From Balneolaceae bacterium UBA7797 (lineage in GTDB: Bacteria; Bacteroidota; Rhodothermia; Balneolales; Balneolaceae), in contig DLCN01000021.1 in assembly GCA_002480645.1 (NCBI GenBank), forward strand, positions 1 through 32,386: DNA of 32,386 nt. Direction: 5' to 3'. Below, in pieces: positions 1-8,255 of the stretch. The translations under genes and the position numbers were made by a program. Positions within the stretch are counted from its first letter, which is position 1. Every line of letters starts with the position of its first letter. The notes beneath the pieces were generated by a model, which was given only the letters and a program-made list of their open reading frames with translations, was not told the DNA's origin and searched no databases.

Positions 1-1124
1 TCTGCATTGTGGCAACTTTCGCAATCGGTGGTGTTATGGGCTCCCAGCAACTCAAAACCGTTTGCAACGGTCTCGTGATCGAATGCAGAATCATCAAAAT
101 TATCTGTGGAATGACATGTAGTGCAATCTGTTGAAAATCCAGATCCTGCGTGTTCTCTGTCATAGTCCTCCTGATGGCAGTTTATACAATCATTCTGATT
201 AGTCGGTGCAGTCGCAAATACCAGATCAAAATCAGGGGTGTGGCAACTCTCACAACTTGAGGTATTATGAGCACCAACTAATTCAAAACCATTAGAAACC
301 GAAGAATGATCAAAATCAGCGTCTCCGAAGTTATTGGTGGTATGGCAGGTCAGGCAATCGGTTGGGAAGCCTGTCCCGCTGTGTTCCTGTACATATTCCG
401 CCTGATGACAACTGTAACAATCATCCTGATCGCTTGGATGAGAAAGGAAAACCAAACTGAGATCCGGATTGTGACAATCATCACACGTAATAGTGTTATG
501 TGCACCAACGAGTTCAAAACCACCGGAAGCTTTATCATGATCAAAATCTTCAGCATCATCCCAGTCATTCACATTATGACACACATCACATTCGGTGGGA
601 AATCCACTTCCGGCGTGTTCTTTTTGATAATCCGATGCATGACAAGAAAAACAATCGGTCTGATCAGCAGGTGGTGGACTAAAAACCAGATCATAATTAG
701 AAGTATGACAATCGCTGCAATCTGCTTTTGAATGGGCTCCCAAAAGTTCAAATCCACCAGAGGCTAATGTATGATCAAAATCTGCCCCATCCCAGCTATT
801 CACATTATGACAGGCTATACATTCGGTCGGGAATCCCGAACCTCCATGTTCTTCCTGATAATCGGCCTGATGGCAGGAGTAACAGTCTTCATTATTCTGA
901 GCATCAAATATCGTTTCCATGGATGGTATTTGATGACATGACTGACAAGCTACCATCGTATGAGCGCCGAGTAAGGCAAAGCCACCAGAAGCTTGCTCAT
1001 GTTCAAAAAAAGCCGGCTGCCATGCAAGGGTGGTATGGCAGTCTTCACAAGTCAAAGGGAAGCCACTGCTTATATGATCTACGGTTATAGCTTCATTATA
1101 ATCTTGTTGGTGACAATCCATGCA
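1..1124 (-). repeat. Tandem three-haem coding repeat, period 231-240 bp
   Basis: Within the partial cytochrome gene the first CxxCH of successive modules falls at 174-188, 405-419, 639-653, 870-884 and 1110-1124, giving periods of 231, 234, 231 and 240 bp. All steps are multiples of three. Module order is DCxxCH, DYxxEH, GSGFPTxCxxCH, FDH, GFELxGAH, CxxCH. The left-most copies are also similar at DNA level (the stretch around FDH and GFEL recurs with few changes), which suggests recent duplication. The array continues past the left edge. Confidence 0.85.
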
Positions 1125-1640
1125 GTCGGTCTCAAAGAGGGTAAAATGTCCATTAGACTGATCTAAATGGCAGGATGAACATTCGATCTGTTGATGAGCC
1201 CCGGTAAGTGGAAACATGGTTTGATTATGCACAAAAATCCCATCTACATCCGTAAATGTTTCAAAATTATGACAGCTGGTACAATCACCGACCATATTTC
1301 CCTGATGAACATCCACATGGCAGGATTCGCATCCATCCCCTACAATTACCGGCTCGGTGAAATCAAGACCTAGATGGCAGGATTCACAATCAGCTAGCCC
1401 ATGCTTTCCAAGTAGAGGAAATTTAGTTTGTGCACCATGATCAAAAGTCATCGTATCTTTTACCGGAACCCATGCTTTATCGGTATGGCAATTTTCGCAG
1501 GTCACATCCACAGATATATTTCCATGCGGACTTTGAGTCTGAGCCTGCTGAGCTATAAGATCATTCGGACACAGTACGGCTATAACCACAATTAATAGTG
1601 GCCACCAGATTAGTGATATATATCTCTTACTGATCATCAT
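1..1640 (-). CDS. Multiheme c-type cytochrome, C-terminus beyond the window (at least 20 haems)
   Basis: An open frame of 546 codons runs from ATG at 1640 to the left edge without a stop, so only the N-terminal part is seen. It begins with a signal peptide (hydrophobic core about residues 8-31, then AQQAQ). I count 20 CxxCH haem-attachment motifs. From about residue 170 the protein is built of tandem modules of about 77 residues, each with three CxxCH motifs and three extra conserved histidines (DYxxEH, FDH and GAH), which suit bis-histidine haem ligation. The start overlaps the upstream cytochrome gene by 14 bases, so the two are almost certainly co-transcribed and translationally coupled. 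Location should be periplasmic or outer surface; the signal peptide is seen, the final location is not. Electron conduction is inference from haem density; no catalytic domain is visible. Confidence 0.9.
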   Translation of the reverse strand, partial: MMISKRYISLIWWPLLIVVIAVLCPNDLIAQQAQTQSPHGNISVDVTCENCHTDKAWVPVKDTMTFDHGAQTKFPLLGKHGLADCESCHLGLDFTEPVIVGDGCESCHVDVHQGNMVGDCTSCHNFETFTDVDGIFVHNQTMFPLTGAHQQIECSSCHLDQSNGHFTLFETDCMDCHQQDYNEAITVDHISSGFPLTCEDCHTTLAWQPAFFEHEQASGGFALLGAHTMVACQSCHQIPSMETIFDAQNNEDCYSCHQADYQEEHGGSGFPTECIACHNVNSWDGADFDHTLASGGFELLGAHSKADCSDCHTSNYDLVFSPPPADQTDCFSCHASDYQKEHAGSGFPTECDVCHNVNDWDDAEDFDHDKASGGFELVGAHNTITCDDCHNPDLSLVFLSHPSDQDDCYSCHQAEYVQEHSGTGFPTDCLTCHTTNNFGDADFDHSSVSNGFELVGAHNTSSCESCHTPDFDLVFATAPTNQNDCINCHQEDYDREHAGSGFSTDCTTCHSTDNFDDSAFDHETVANGFELLGAHNTTDCESCHNA

Positions 1641-3438
1641 GGCAGGATGAACATTCTCCGGATAATGGGAAAAACCTCACGAATTCCTTCCCTTCAGCAT
1701 TAGTTTCTGTTGTATGACAATCCACACAAGCCACATTTATATGAGCTCCATCCAATAAAAATGAGGTCAGGTTATGATCAAAAGATGGTAAAGTAAAAGA
1801 GTCAGTGTTGTGGCAATTGTCACAGGAAGGCCCTATCACAGATTCTGCAAACTGATCTTCATGTATACTTTCGTCCAGATGGCACGAGACACATTCTGTT
1901 GACTCAAGGGCAAAATTCTTTTTGGAAGTGAGTCCATCCATGATATCACCTGTAAAATGACAAGATGAACAACTTTCATTCAGGTGACTTCCGGTTAAAG
2001 CGTATCCGGTCTCAGCTTCATGATCAAAAATAATATCTGAATTCCAGGCCGATTCATTATGACATCCATCACAGTCGGAAGCATCTGCATCAGTGAAATC
2101 ACCAATTACCAAATCATCATGTGGGTTATCTTTCTGATGGCAACTCAAACAACTCGTATCTTCAAATCTGAATTCAGGATGGGGTAATTCATTTGAAGCA
2201 AAAGTAAGTTCTACTGAACCGGTATGGCAGCTAAAACATGGAGTGACCTGATGCGCCCCTGCCAGCTTAAAGGTACTTTGAGTATTGTGTTCTTCCAGAC
2301 CAAAAGTAGAAGGATACCATGCTTCAACGGTATGACAGCTTTCACAATCTTTCAAGTCTCCGTTCTCGACAAAATCTCCCTCATGAAAATCAGTATGGCA
2401 GCTAAAACAGTTCGATTTTTCGGGCTCAGGATATGTATAGTGGTAGGTTCCGGCCACCCATTTATTGTTGATATCTTCATCATTTCTGGAACTGTGGCAG
2501 CTGCTGCATTCCAATGATTCATGAGCTCCCAGAAGAGTAAATCCGGTGGTTTTGTGAGGAAATAATTTTTCAGGAAAGGAAGCAGTAAATTGATGCCAAC
2601 CATCAGTAATATGACAACTCTCGCACGTTTGTGCGGCGAATTCTCCATTAGTAAGCTCTCCATTATGCTCGTCTTCGTGGCAAGAGGTACATTCCCCGAA
2701 CTCAAATCCGGAATACCTGACGATCAGTGTGTCCTCAAATTTGACTGATTCATGGCAATCGGCACAAGTCACGTCAATATGCCTACCGGTGAGCTGAAAC
2801 GCCGAATTGTTATGATCAAATCCTTCAGCTCCCTCCCATTGTACCGTAGTATGGCAACTCTCACAGTTTTGATCGGAAAACTGATCGCCATGAACATTAT
2901 CTGTGAAATGGCAACTCCGGCAACTGTTTTCAAGACCAAGAAAAGTAGACGTTGCACCTATAAGCTCATATTCCTCCCTGTAGGCGATCACCGTAGCATC
3001 GCTAAGATAATCGGCATCCCCGTGACAGTTTTTACAACTTACATCTGCATGAGCATTCTCCAGCTTAAAGCCGGTTTCTTTGAAGTGATCAAAATCGGTT
3101 GAATCGAAATGTAATATATCAAAATTAGCACCAAGGTGATCTTTATGGCACCCAGAGCAACTCTGGTCGATCACTTCTCTTTTGCCGTGAATACCTTTCA
3201 ATTCCTCCATGGATTCCCGGATCGGAGTATGACAATTCAAACATTTTTCCACACTTATCTCCGGCTTCCTTAACTCATGACAACTGGTGCATTTACTTAT
3301 CCCTTCCAGAAATGAATGCGGTTGCGACAGTTTACCCGGTGAAATCAATTGAGCATGTACACCATTTCCGGGAACCAAAAATAGTATCAACATACTCAGG
3401 ATAAGAATGTATTCATATGTGTACTTCAGGGTTCTCAC
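1627..3438 (-). CDS. 20-haem c-type cytochrome
   Basis: A 603-residue exported protein with a signal peptide (hydrophobic about residues 10-27, cleavage near VHA-Q) and exactly 20 CxxCH motifs by my count, about one haem per 28 residues. The repeated scheme is CHxDxHxG...CxxCH...FDHxxxxF.L.GAHxxxxCxxCH, three haems plus three candidate distal histidines per module, the same logic as the next gene but with more diverged copies. The first 100 residues differ and carry three closely spaced CxxCH motifs. Translation starts at GTG (3436-3438), which forms a 4-base GTGA overlap with the stop of the TPR gene; its own stop lies inside the next gene. Neighbouring b-type cytochrome and haem lyase support a role in electron transfer. 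Partner and terminal acceptor are unknown. Confidence 0.92.
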   Translation of the reverse strand: MRTLKYTYEYILILSMLILFLVPGNGVHAQLISPGKLSQPHSFLEGISKCTSCHELRKPEISVEKCLNCHTPIRESMEELKGIHGKREVIDQSCSGCHKDHLGANFDILHFDSTDFDHFKETGFKLENAHADVSCKNCHGDADYLSDATVIAYREEYELIGATSTFLGLENSCRSCHFTDNVHGDQFSDQNCESCHTTVQWEGAEGFDHNNSAFQLTGRHIDVTCADCHESVKFEDTLIVRYSGFEFGECTSCHEDEHNGELTNGEFAAQTCESCHITDGWHQFTASFPEKLFPHKTTGFTLLGAHESLECSSCHSSRNDEDINNKWVAGTYHYTYPEPEKSNCFSCHTDFHEGDFVENGDLKDCESCHTVEAWYPSTFGLEEHNTQSTFKLAGAHQVTPCFSCHTGSVELTFASNELPHPEFRFEDTSCLSCHQKDNPHDDLVIGDFTDADASDCDGCHNESAWNSDIIFDHEAETGYALTGSHLNESCSSCHFTGDIMDGLTSKKNFALESTECVSCHLDESIHEDQFAESVIGPSCDNCHNTDSFTLPSFDHNLTSFLLDGAHINVACVDCHTTETNAEGKEFVRFFPLSGECSSCHDDQ

Positions 3439-4046
3439 ATATTTTTCAGCTTATTTAATGCGCTTTGCGATAAAGAACGAATATGGGCATCCTCACTATT
3501 CGCCATTATTTGTTGCCATAGCTGTTTAGCTTCATCCAGTTCATTACGATTTGCCAGAATGGCTGCTTTGTTATACAGGGCCTTATCATTGTTCTCATCA
3601 AGCTCGAGAAGTTCATTAGTTACAGAAAGAGCCTTATCCCAATTACCTGATTCTCCATACGTATTGGCAAGATCGAGTAATACCTGAATATTATTAGGGT
3701 TTGCCGCCTTGTATTTTTCATACCATTCAGAAGCTTTTACCGACTGATGCCCTTCCTGATAAAGCCGTGCAAGTCGAATCATATGTGTGGTATCATCTGG
3801 ATGAGTGGCCAGAAATGACTCCAGCTGTTCTACTTTATCGAAATAACTCTGAGAAACGTTTTCCGAACTTGGTTCAGTTTCTACGAGCCCTTCAGCCGGA
3901 TTTTGTGCATTATTTCCCCAGGTAATTTCAACTCCTGCATCAGACAAAGTACTATCATCTCCCAGATCAATAAAGCCCTGAGAAATCAACACAGCTACCG
4001 CAATGAATGCTATGATAAGGACACCAAGAATGAATTGTTTTTTCAT
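3435..4046 (-). CDS. Membrane-anchored TPR protein, possibly cytochrome c biogenesis (CcmI/CycH/NrfG-like)
   Basis: A 203-residue protein with one N-terminal membrane segment (about residues 5-23), an acidic linker and at least three TPR-like helical pairs: about residues 87-118 (IRLARLYQEG), 121-152 (LLDLANTYGESGNWDKAL) and 155-185 (ALYNKAAILANRNELDEA). The repeats should face the periplasm. TPR proteins of this layout hold apocytochromes for haem attachment in CcmI/CycH/NrfG systems; that family role combined with the position directly before a 20-haem apocytochrome gene (4-base overlap) suggests the same job here. The family assignment is inference, since TPRs diverge fast; a general scaffold in the cytochrome complex is the alternative. 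Confidence 0.8.
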   Translation of the reverse strand: MKKQFILGVLIIAFIAVAVLISQGFIDLGDDSTLSDAGVEITWGNNAQNPAEGLVETEPSSENVSQSYFDKVEQLESFLATHPDDTTHMIRLARLYQEGHQSVKASEWYEKYKAANPNNIQVLLDLANTYGESGNWDKALSVTNELLELDENNDKALYNKAAILANRNELDEAKQLWQQIMANSEDAHIRSLSQSALNKLKNM

Positions 4047-4060
4047 AGTTTACAGAGTGA

Positions 4061-4921
4061 TTAAAAGATCCAGGTATATCCAAATGTAATTGCGACTCCA
4101 ACATGGACCGCTAAAATGATGAACATGATAATGGCCAGTGGAATATGAAAAACATGCCAGTAGCCGAATAATTTCTGCATGGGCTCTATTAAGAACTGCT
4201 GCCGGTTTCTCCATCGGTAATCTTTAACTGCACTGATCAGTGTTTGACAGATCTCATCATCCATATCCAGCGATTCCAAATATTTACGGTCCCTTTGCCT
4301 TCGGAATAGTCCGGTCAAATCATATTTCAAAGCGTTAAACAAGGCGGCCCACGGAGTATTAAATTTATCCGGGGCATCGTGTAAGCCAAGCACATTTACT
4401 GTTTCTGTACTTAATTCAAGATGTTCACTAATACGATTCTTCAGCGTTAACTTTTCTTTTAGAATGAATTCAATATTCTGAAAAAAACCATCCTCTGTCT
4501 TTGGAATTCGGTTATATACATATCTTCCAAACACTCCACTTGCTACCACTATTACCATGCTCCAAAAACTAATAGAGACTAAACCGTGGAATTTAAATGT
4601 GGTGTGCCATATCACCAGTGCCGGTCCCGTTGTACACAAAAAGATGTGGAAATGAAGCCAGGATTTTAATTTTCCCCAATTCTGCATAAATGAGAGCCGC
4701 TTACGCATCATGTAAGTTGCTACTCCAATGACCATAAACACAGTTCCTATTATCCCATATCCATGGCCAATTATTCCGGTAGGTTTAAGCAGACCGTGAA
4801 TTTCGGTGAATACCCGATCATGAGGTTTCGATGTATAGTAATCCCACCCGAAGTAGCCCGGTAAGAGTATTATTGCAAGCCATAAAAGGAGCAACACAAC
4901 AGATCCAATTTTGCGGATCAT
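4061..4921 (-). CDS. Membrane b-type cytochrome, likely quinol-oxidising partner of the multihaem proteins
   Basis: A 286-residue integral membrane protein with about five membrane segments (near residues 5-25, 52-72, 88-107, 115-135 and 258-280). Histidines sit in or beside them: H53, H90, H92, H106, H112, H256, H259 and H273, a pattern fitting two b haems as in cytochrome b561 or ferric-reductase-like membrane domains. A GVFGRYVYNRIP stretch follows segment four, then a soluble loop of about 110 residues (140-250). It is the first gene of the leftward operon, 14 bases before the TPR gene. The expected role is passing electrons from the quinol pool to the multihaem c-type proteins. Fold and haem count are inferred from spacing; exact ligands cannot be fixed by eye. 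Confidence 0.75.
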   Translation of the reverse strand: MIRKIGSVVLLLLWLAIILLPGYFGWDYYTSKPHDRVFTEIHGLLKPTGIIGHGYGIIGTVFMVIGVATYMMRKRLSFMQNWGKLKSWLHFHIFLCTTGPALVIWHTTFKFHGLVSISFWSMVIVVASGVFGRYVYNRIPKTEDGFFQNIEFILKEKLTLKNRISEHLELSTETVNVLGLHDAPDKFNTPWAALFNALKYDLTGLFRRQRDRKYLESLDMDDEICQTLISAVKDYRWRNRQQFLIEPMQKLFGYWHVFHIPLAIIMFIILAVHVGVAITFGYTWIF

Positions 4922-4959
4922 ATAAGTAGTTGGTTAAGGTCGTACAATCTGTAAACTTG

Positions 4960-5003
4960 TTACATAATGTAAATACAGCTAGATTACGATAGATTCAATC
5001 TAT
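4960..5003. promoter_or_regulatory. Two perfect palindromes in the divergent cytochrome/ccmF promoter region
   Basis: The 190-base gap between the leftward cytochrome operon and the rightward ccmF gene contains TTACATAATGTAA (4960-4972) and ATAGATTCAATCTAT (4989-5003). Both are perfect inverted repeats around one central base, with centres 30 bases apart. They are well placed to bind a regulator controlling both directions. The first somewhat resembles CRP/FNR-type sites, but no regulator can be named. Confidence 0.4.
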
Positions 5004-5111
5004 TTAGTCAACGCTAAAAAATTAAGCTGTAAGCACTTAACCGTCTTTGTTTAGCTATACTAAGTAGTTTGAATCAATAATACTTACCTGACTGTACCAA
5101 GTAGTAATTAT

Positions 5112-7280
5112 ATGATCGCATTAACCGGAAAGATCTTATTGGTTCTCGCATTTCTAGGCGGAATCATTTCATTACCAGCCTATTTTTTTTCAGCAAAAAA
5201 TGAAGAATCCGGTTTTTTAAAGGTGGCGAATGTTCTATTTACCATTAAGGGATTATTGGTCGCAGGAGCTTCTGCTATACTCATATTTCTGATCCTCAAT
5301 CATCGTTTCGACTTTTATTACGTATATAACTACACGAGCCGGGATCTTGAACTACGTTACCTGATCTCTGCTTTTTGGGGCGGACAGGAAGGTAGTTTTT
5401 TGCTGTGGATCACATTTGGGGAATTAGTAGGACTAGGATTGATGAAATGGATTCGCCCTTCTTACCGGCCTCATGTGCTCTTCTTCCTAACATTGAATCA
5501 GGTTTTATTGCTCTCGATGGTATTAGGAATTCATCTTGGTGATATTCAGATCGGAGCATCCCCGTTCAGAAGTATCGCTGAAGCATTTCCAAATGCACCG
5601 TTTCTTCAAACCAATCCTGAATTTATCCCTGCAGATGGCCGTGGACTTAACGACTTATTAAAAAGTCCCTGGATGGTGATTCACCCACCAATTCTGTTTT
5701 TTGGTTTTGCTTTAATGGCTGTTCCATATTGTCTGGCAATGGCTGCGCTCTGGAAAAATGAAATGGGGAGCTGGATCAAACATGCCCTGCCATGGACACT
5801 GGGGGCGAATCTTAGTTTGTTCATTGCAATATTTCTTGGTGGTTACTGGGCCTATGTCACCCTCTCTTTCGGTGGATACTGGGCCTGGGATCCTGTAGAA
5901 AATGCATCCATTATACCATGGTTTATCGGCGTTGCCGGCATTCACAGTATGCTTCTCAACAAGAATAAGGCATCCGCTCAAAAGTACCCGATCATATTTG
6001 CTATACTTGCATATGCGGCAGTTGTTTATGAAGCCTTCCTTACCAGGTCCGGAATCCTCGGTAGTTCCTCTGTTCACAGTTTCACTGACCTTGGTCTGTA
6101 CAATCAGCTTTTGATCTTTCTGGTCATAATTATTGGAAGTGGCTTCGTATTATTCATTCTCCGTTACAGGGAGTTTCCCAAAAAGGATGAACCAACTACC
6201 GTTCTCAGCCGTGAATTTCTGATCCTGGCAGGATCAATTGTACTTTTCGTGATCGCTCTGGTGATCACACTTGGAACAAGTTCCCCACTATTGGGTCGTT
6301 TATTTGTTGACAATCCTACCCCTCCCGATATTTCATTCTATAATCAATGGTCTATACCCCTGGCCATTTTAACTGCTTTGTTGACCGTTCCTGCTCAATA
6401 CATATTCTGGCGAAAGCTTAACGCTGAAGCACTAAGTGGTAAAATGATCGCCCCTAGTATTGGAGCTATTCTCATTACCATTCTATTAGTATTTGAATAT
6501 AAATTCACTTCACTTACCTATATAATTTTTGTCTTTTCAGCAGTTTTCGCTCTGATCGGAAATGGTCTTATTCTTCTTGATCTTATTCGAAAAAATGTAG
6601 CCGTAATTGGCGGAACCCTGAGTCACGTCGGATTCAGCATCTTGTTAATTGGATTTCTTACCTCTTCTGCTTTTCAGAAAGATCTTCTGGATCTTCGAAC
6701 GAATAAATACAATGCAGCAATTGAAAAAGGTGAGGTACTCGATGAACAGGGATTTCCGCTATCTGAGAAGATCGGTTTTCTTGAGCTCCGGTTAAATCAA
6801 CCCAAAAGCGTGAATAACAAATATCAGATCACTTACCTGGGGCACTTTGACAGTAATCAGCTATCACGCCCCGGACAGCAAACGTATGAAATTCGTGTCG
6901 ATCGGGTTAAGGGTTCTGAGATCCTCTCCTCTTACTTTTTATACCCCGAAGTATATCCGATGAAGAAAAGATCAGATGTAAGCTGGTCGGTGGATGTGGA
7001 TGTTAAAGCCGGTTTATCGAACGATATTTACATGTATGTGGCCGGAAGTTCGTATGTAGAAGAAATGAATTCATTCTATAAAACCTCAGCAAACGGAGCT
7101 CATTCCGGCCTCACAGTTTCCGTTGATGAAGATCCGGCAAAAGCATGGATATTATTAAAGGCTGTAGAAAAACCGATGGTATCATTAGTTTGGATTGGGA
7201 TATTCCTAATCATGACCGGATTCAGTATTTCAATTTTAAGACGTAGAAAACAGACTCAGGATATTACGATCTCAGGATAG
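5112..7280 (+). CDS. ccmF: Cytochrome c haem lyase, CcmF family
   Basis: A 722-residue polytopic membrane protein of the System I haem-attachment pathway. Visible hallmarks: YNYTSRDLELRYLISAFWGGQEGSFLLW near residues 72-99 is given here only by its ends (YNYTS and GSFLLW), MVIHPP with H191, the tryptophan-rich WWD motif GGYWAWDPVENAS at 254-266, and VYEAFLTRSGILG followed by VHSF, which supplies another conserved histidine. A periplasmic domain (about residues 530-680) precedes a last membrane segment. Length is close to that of other CcmF/NrfE proteins (about 630-720). It diverges from the multihaem operon, whose products need dozens of haem attachments. Its 3' end overlaps the convergent Nudix regulator gene by 9 bases. 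Other ccm genes are not in the window. Confidence 0.9.
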   Translation: MIALTGKILLVLAFLGGIISLPAYFFSAKNEESGFLKVANVLFTIKGLLVAGASAILIFLILNHRFDFYYVYNYTSRDLELRYLISAFWGGQEGSFLLWITFGELVGLGLMKWIRPSYRPHVLFFLTLNQVLLLSMVLGIHLGDIQIGASPFRSIAEAFPNAPFLQTNPEFIPADGRGLNDLLKSPWMVIHPPILFFGFALMAVPYCLAMAALWKNEMGSWIKHALPWTLGANLSLFIAIFLGGYWAYVTLSFGGYWAWDPVENASIIPWFIGVAGIHSMLLNKNKASAQKYPIIFAILAYAAVVYEAFLTRSGILGSSSVHSFTDLGLYNQLLIFLVIIIGSGFVLFILRYREFPKKDEPTTVLSREFLILAGSIVLFVIALVITLGTSSPLLGRLFVDNPTPPDISFYNQWSIPLAILTALLTVPAQYIFWRKLNAEALSGKMIAPSIGAILITILLVFEYKFTSLTYIIFVFSAVFALIGNGLILLDLIRKNVAVIGGTLSHVGFSILLIGFLTSSAFQKDLLDLRTNKYNAAIEKGEVLDEQGFPLSEKIGFLELRLNQPKSVNNKYQITYLGHFDSNQLSRPGQQTYEIRVDRVKGSEILSSYFLYPEVYPMKKRSDVSWSVDVDVKAGLSNDIYMYVAGSSYVEEMNSFYKTSANGAHSGLTVSVDEDPAKAWILLKAVEKPMVSLVWIGIFLIMTGFSISILRRRKQTQDITISG

Positions 7281-7979
7281 GATCGGCTTAAACACGGTGC
7301 TATCTCCATTCTCGATCTTTTCATTGTACTTTTCTTTATCGAACGTGTAAAGAAAAGCTCCTTTTTTTGAATATTTCTTCAGTTTCTCATCAGTCTTGAT
7401 CAATACATCCATCGAGAGCATTCTTCGGCGGAAATTTCTCTTATCCAATTCTGTATCGTAGATGCATTCATACAACTTTTGTAATTCAGGTAGGGTGAAT
7501 TTTTCAGGAAGCAATTCAAATCCTACCGGTTGATGAGAAGCTTTATATCGCAACCGTTTTAAAGCCGCATCCACCATGTGGTTATGGTCAAAGATCAGAT
7601 CCGGCATATCATGGATAGAAAACCACGAAGCTCCATGTGCTTTCATCAATTCCTTGTCATGAGTATGGATATCGATCAAAGCATAATAAGCCACAGATAC
7701 TGTACGCTCAACCGGGTCACGATCAACCTCTCCAAACGCGTGAAGCTGTTCCAGGTAAATATTTTTCAAACCCGTTAGTGAGATCAAAATTCTGTTGGCA
7801 GCCTCATCCAGGCTCTCTGTTCGCCGAAGAAAGCCTCCCATTAACGACCAATTCCCTTTTTCCGGTTCGAAATCCCTTTTAATTGCCAGTAGTTTTAATT
7901 CATTTTGATCAAAGCCGAATATTATACAATCCAAAGCAACTAGCATTTGCTCTGCTTCGGTATATCTGTGTGGTGCCAT
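7272..7979 (-). CDS. Nudix-domain transcriptional regulator, NrtR/AraR type (paralogue 1)
   Basis: A 235-residue protein: Nudix fold at about residues 10-145, then a winged-helix DNA-binding part (LPEKFTLPELQKLYE through RRRMLSMDVL, about 172-205). The Nudix box starts correctly (G49, E55, R63, G70) but the catalytic glutamates of the REUxEE core are replaced (RILISLTGL), so hydrolysis is unlikely and ligand sensing likely. Nudix proteins of this build act as repressors, NrtR for NAD metabolism and AraR for arabinose in Bacteroides. It closely resembles the regulator at 17795-18502 over its whole length, pointing to sugar rather than NAD sensing. It lies tail to tail with ccmF (9-base overlap) and 276 bases from the cytochrome c lipoprotein gene, so its own target is unclear. 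Confidence 0.85.
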   Translation of the reverse strand: MAPHRYTEAEQMLVALDCIIFGFDQNELKLLAIKRDFEPEKGNWSLMGGFLRRTESLDEAANRILISLTGLKNIYLEQLHAFGEVDRDPVERTVSVAYYALIDIHTHDKELMKAHGASWFSIHDMPDLIFDHNHMVDAALKRLRYKASHQPVGFELLPEKFTLPELQKLYECIYDTELDKRNFRRRMLSMDVLIKTDEKLKKYSKKGAFLYTFDKEKYNEKIENGDSTVFKPILS

Positions 7980-8255
7980 TTTTAGCGTTCTGTAGTTAAT
8001 CCGTTTTTAACGGGCTCATAGTATCCAATTCTAGAAAACAAGCAGTATTACCCGATTAAGCCTGTAAATTCGGTGTTTTATTCCCTGTTTTCAACTGAAT
8101 TACCACGTAGAAAGAGAACGATCAATCCTTCATACCTTATTGACTCTTAAGTCATTTAGAAATAACAAAAAAGAGTATACAAGGTGCGTACAAGAAACAG
8201 TTCTGAACCTTTAATTATCCGTTATTAATAATTCTCACGAAGGCTTTTTTGCGCA

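Noticed and set aside
1..1124. CRISPR or satellite array suggested by regular repeats
   Set aside because: The period is 231-240 bp, all in-frame, and every unit encodes the same three-haem protein module.
306..1373. Plus-strand open frames opposite the cytochrome repeats
   Set aside because: They are periodic shadows of the antisense haem-repeat gene, have no start context or recognisable domain, and share low-complexity content set by the CxxCH codons.
5046..5071. TTTG...TTTG promoter pair before ccmF
   Set aside because: The downstream element reads GTAGTTTG rather than TAnnTTTG, so the match is too weak to list.
7281..7300. Terminator between ccmF and the Nudix regulator
   Set aside because: The genes overlap tail to tail by 9 bases and no GC stem with a T run was found on either strand nearby.
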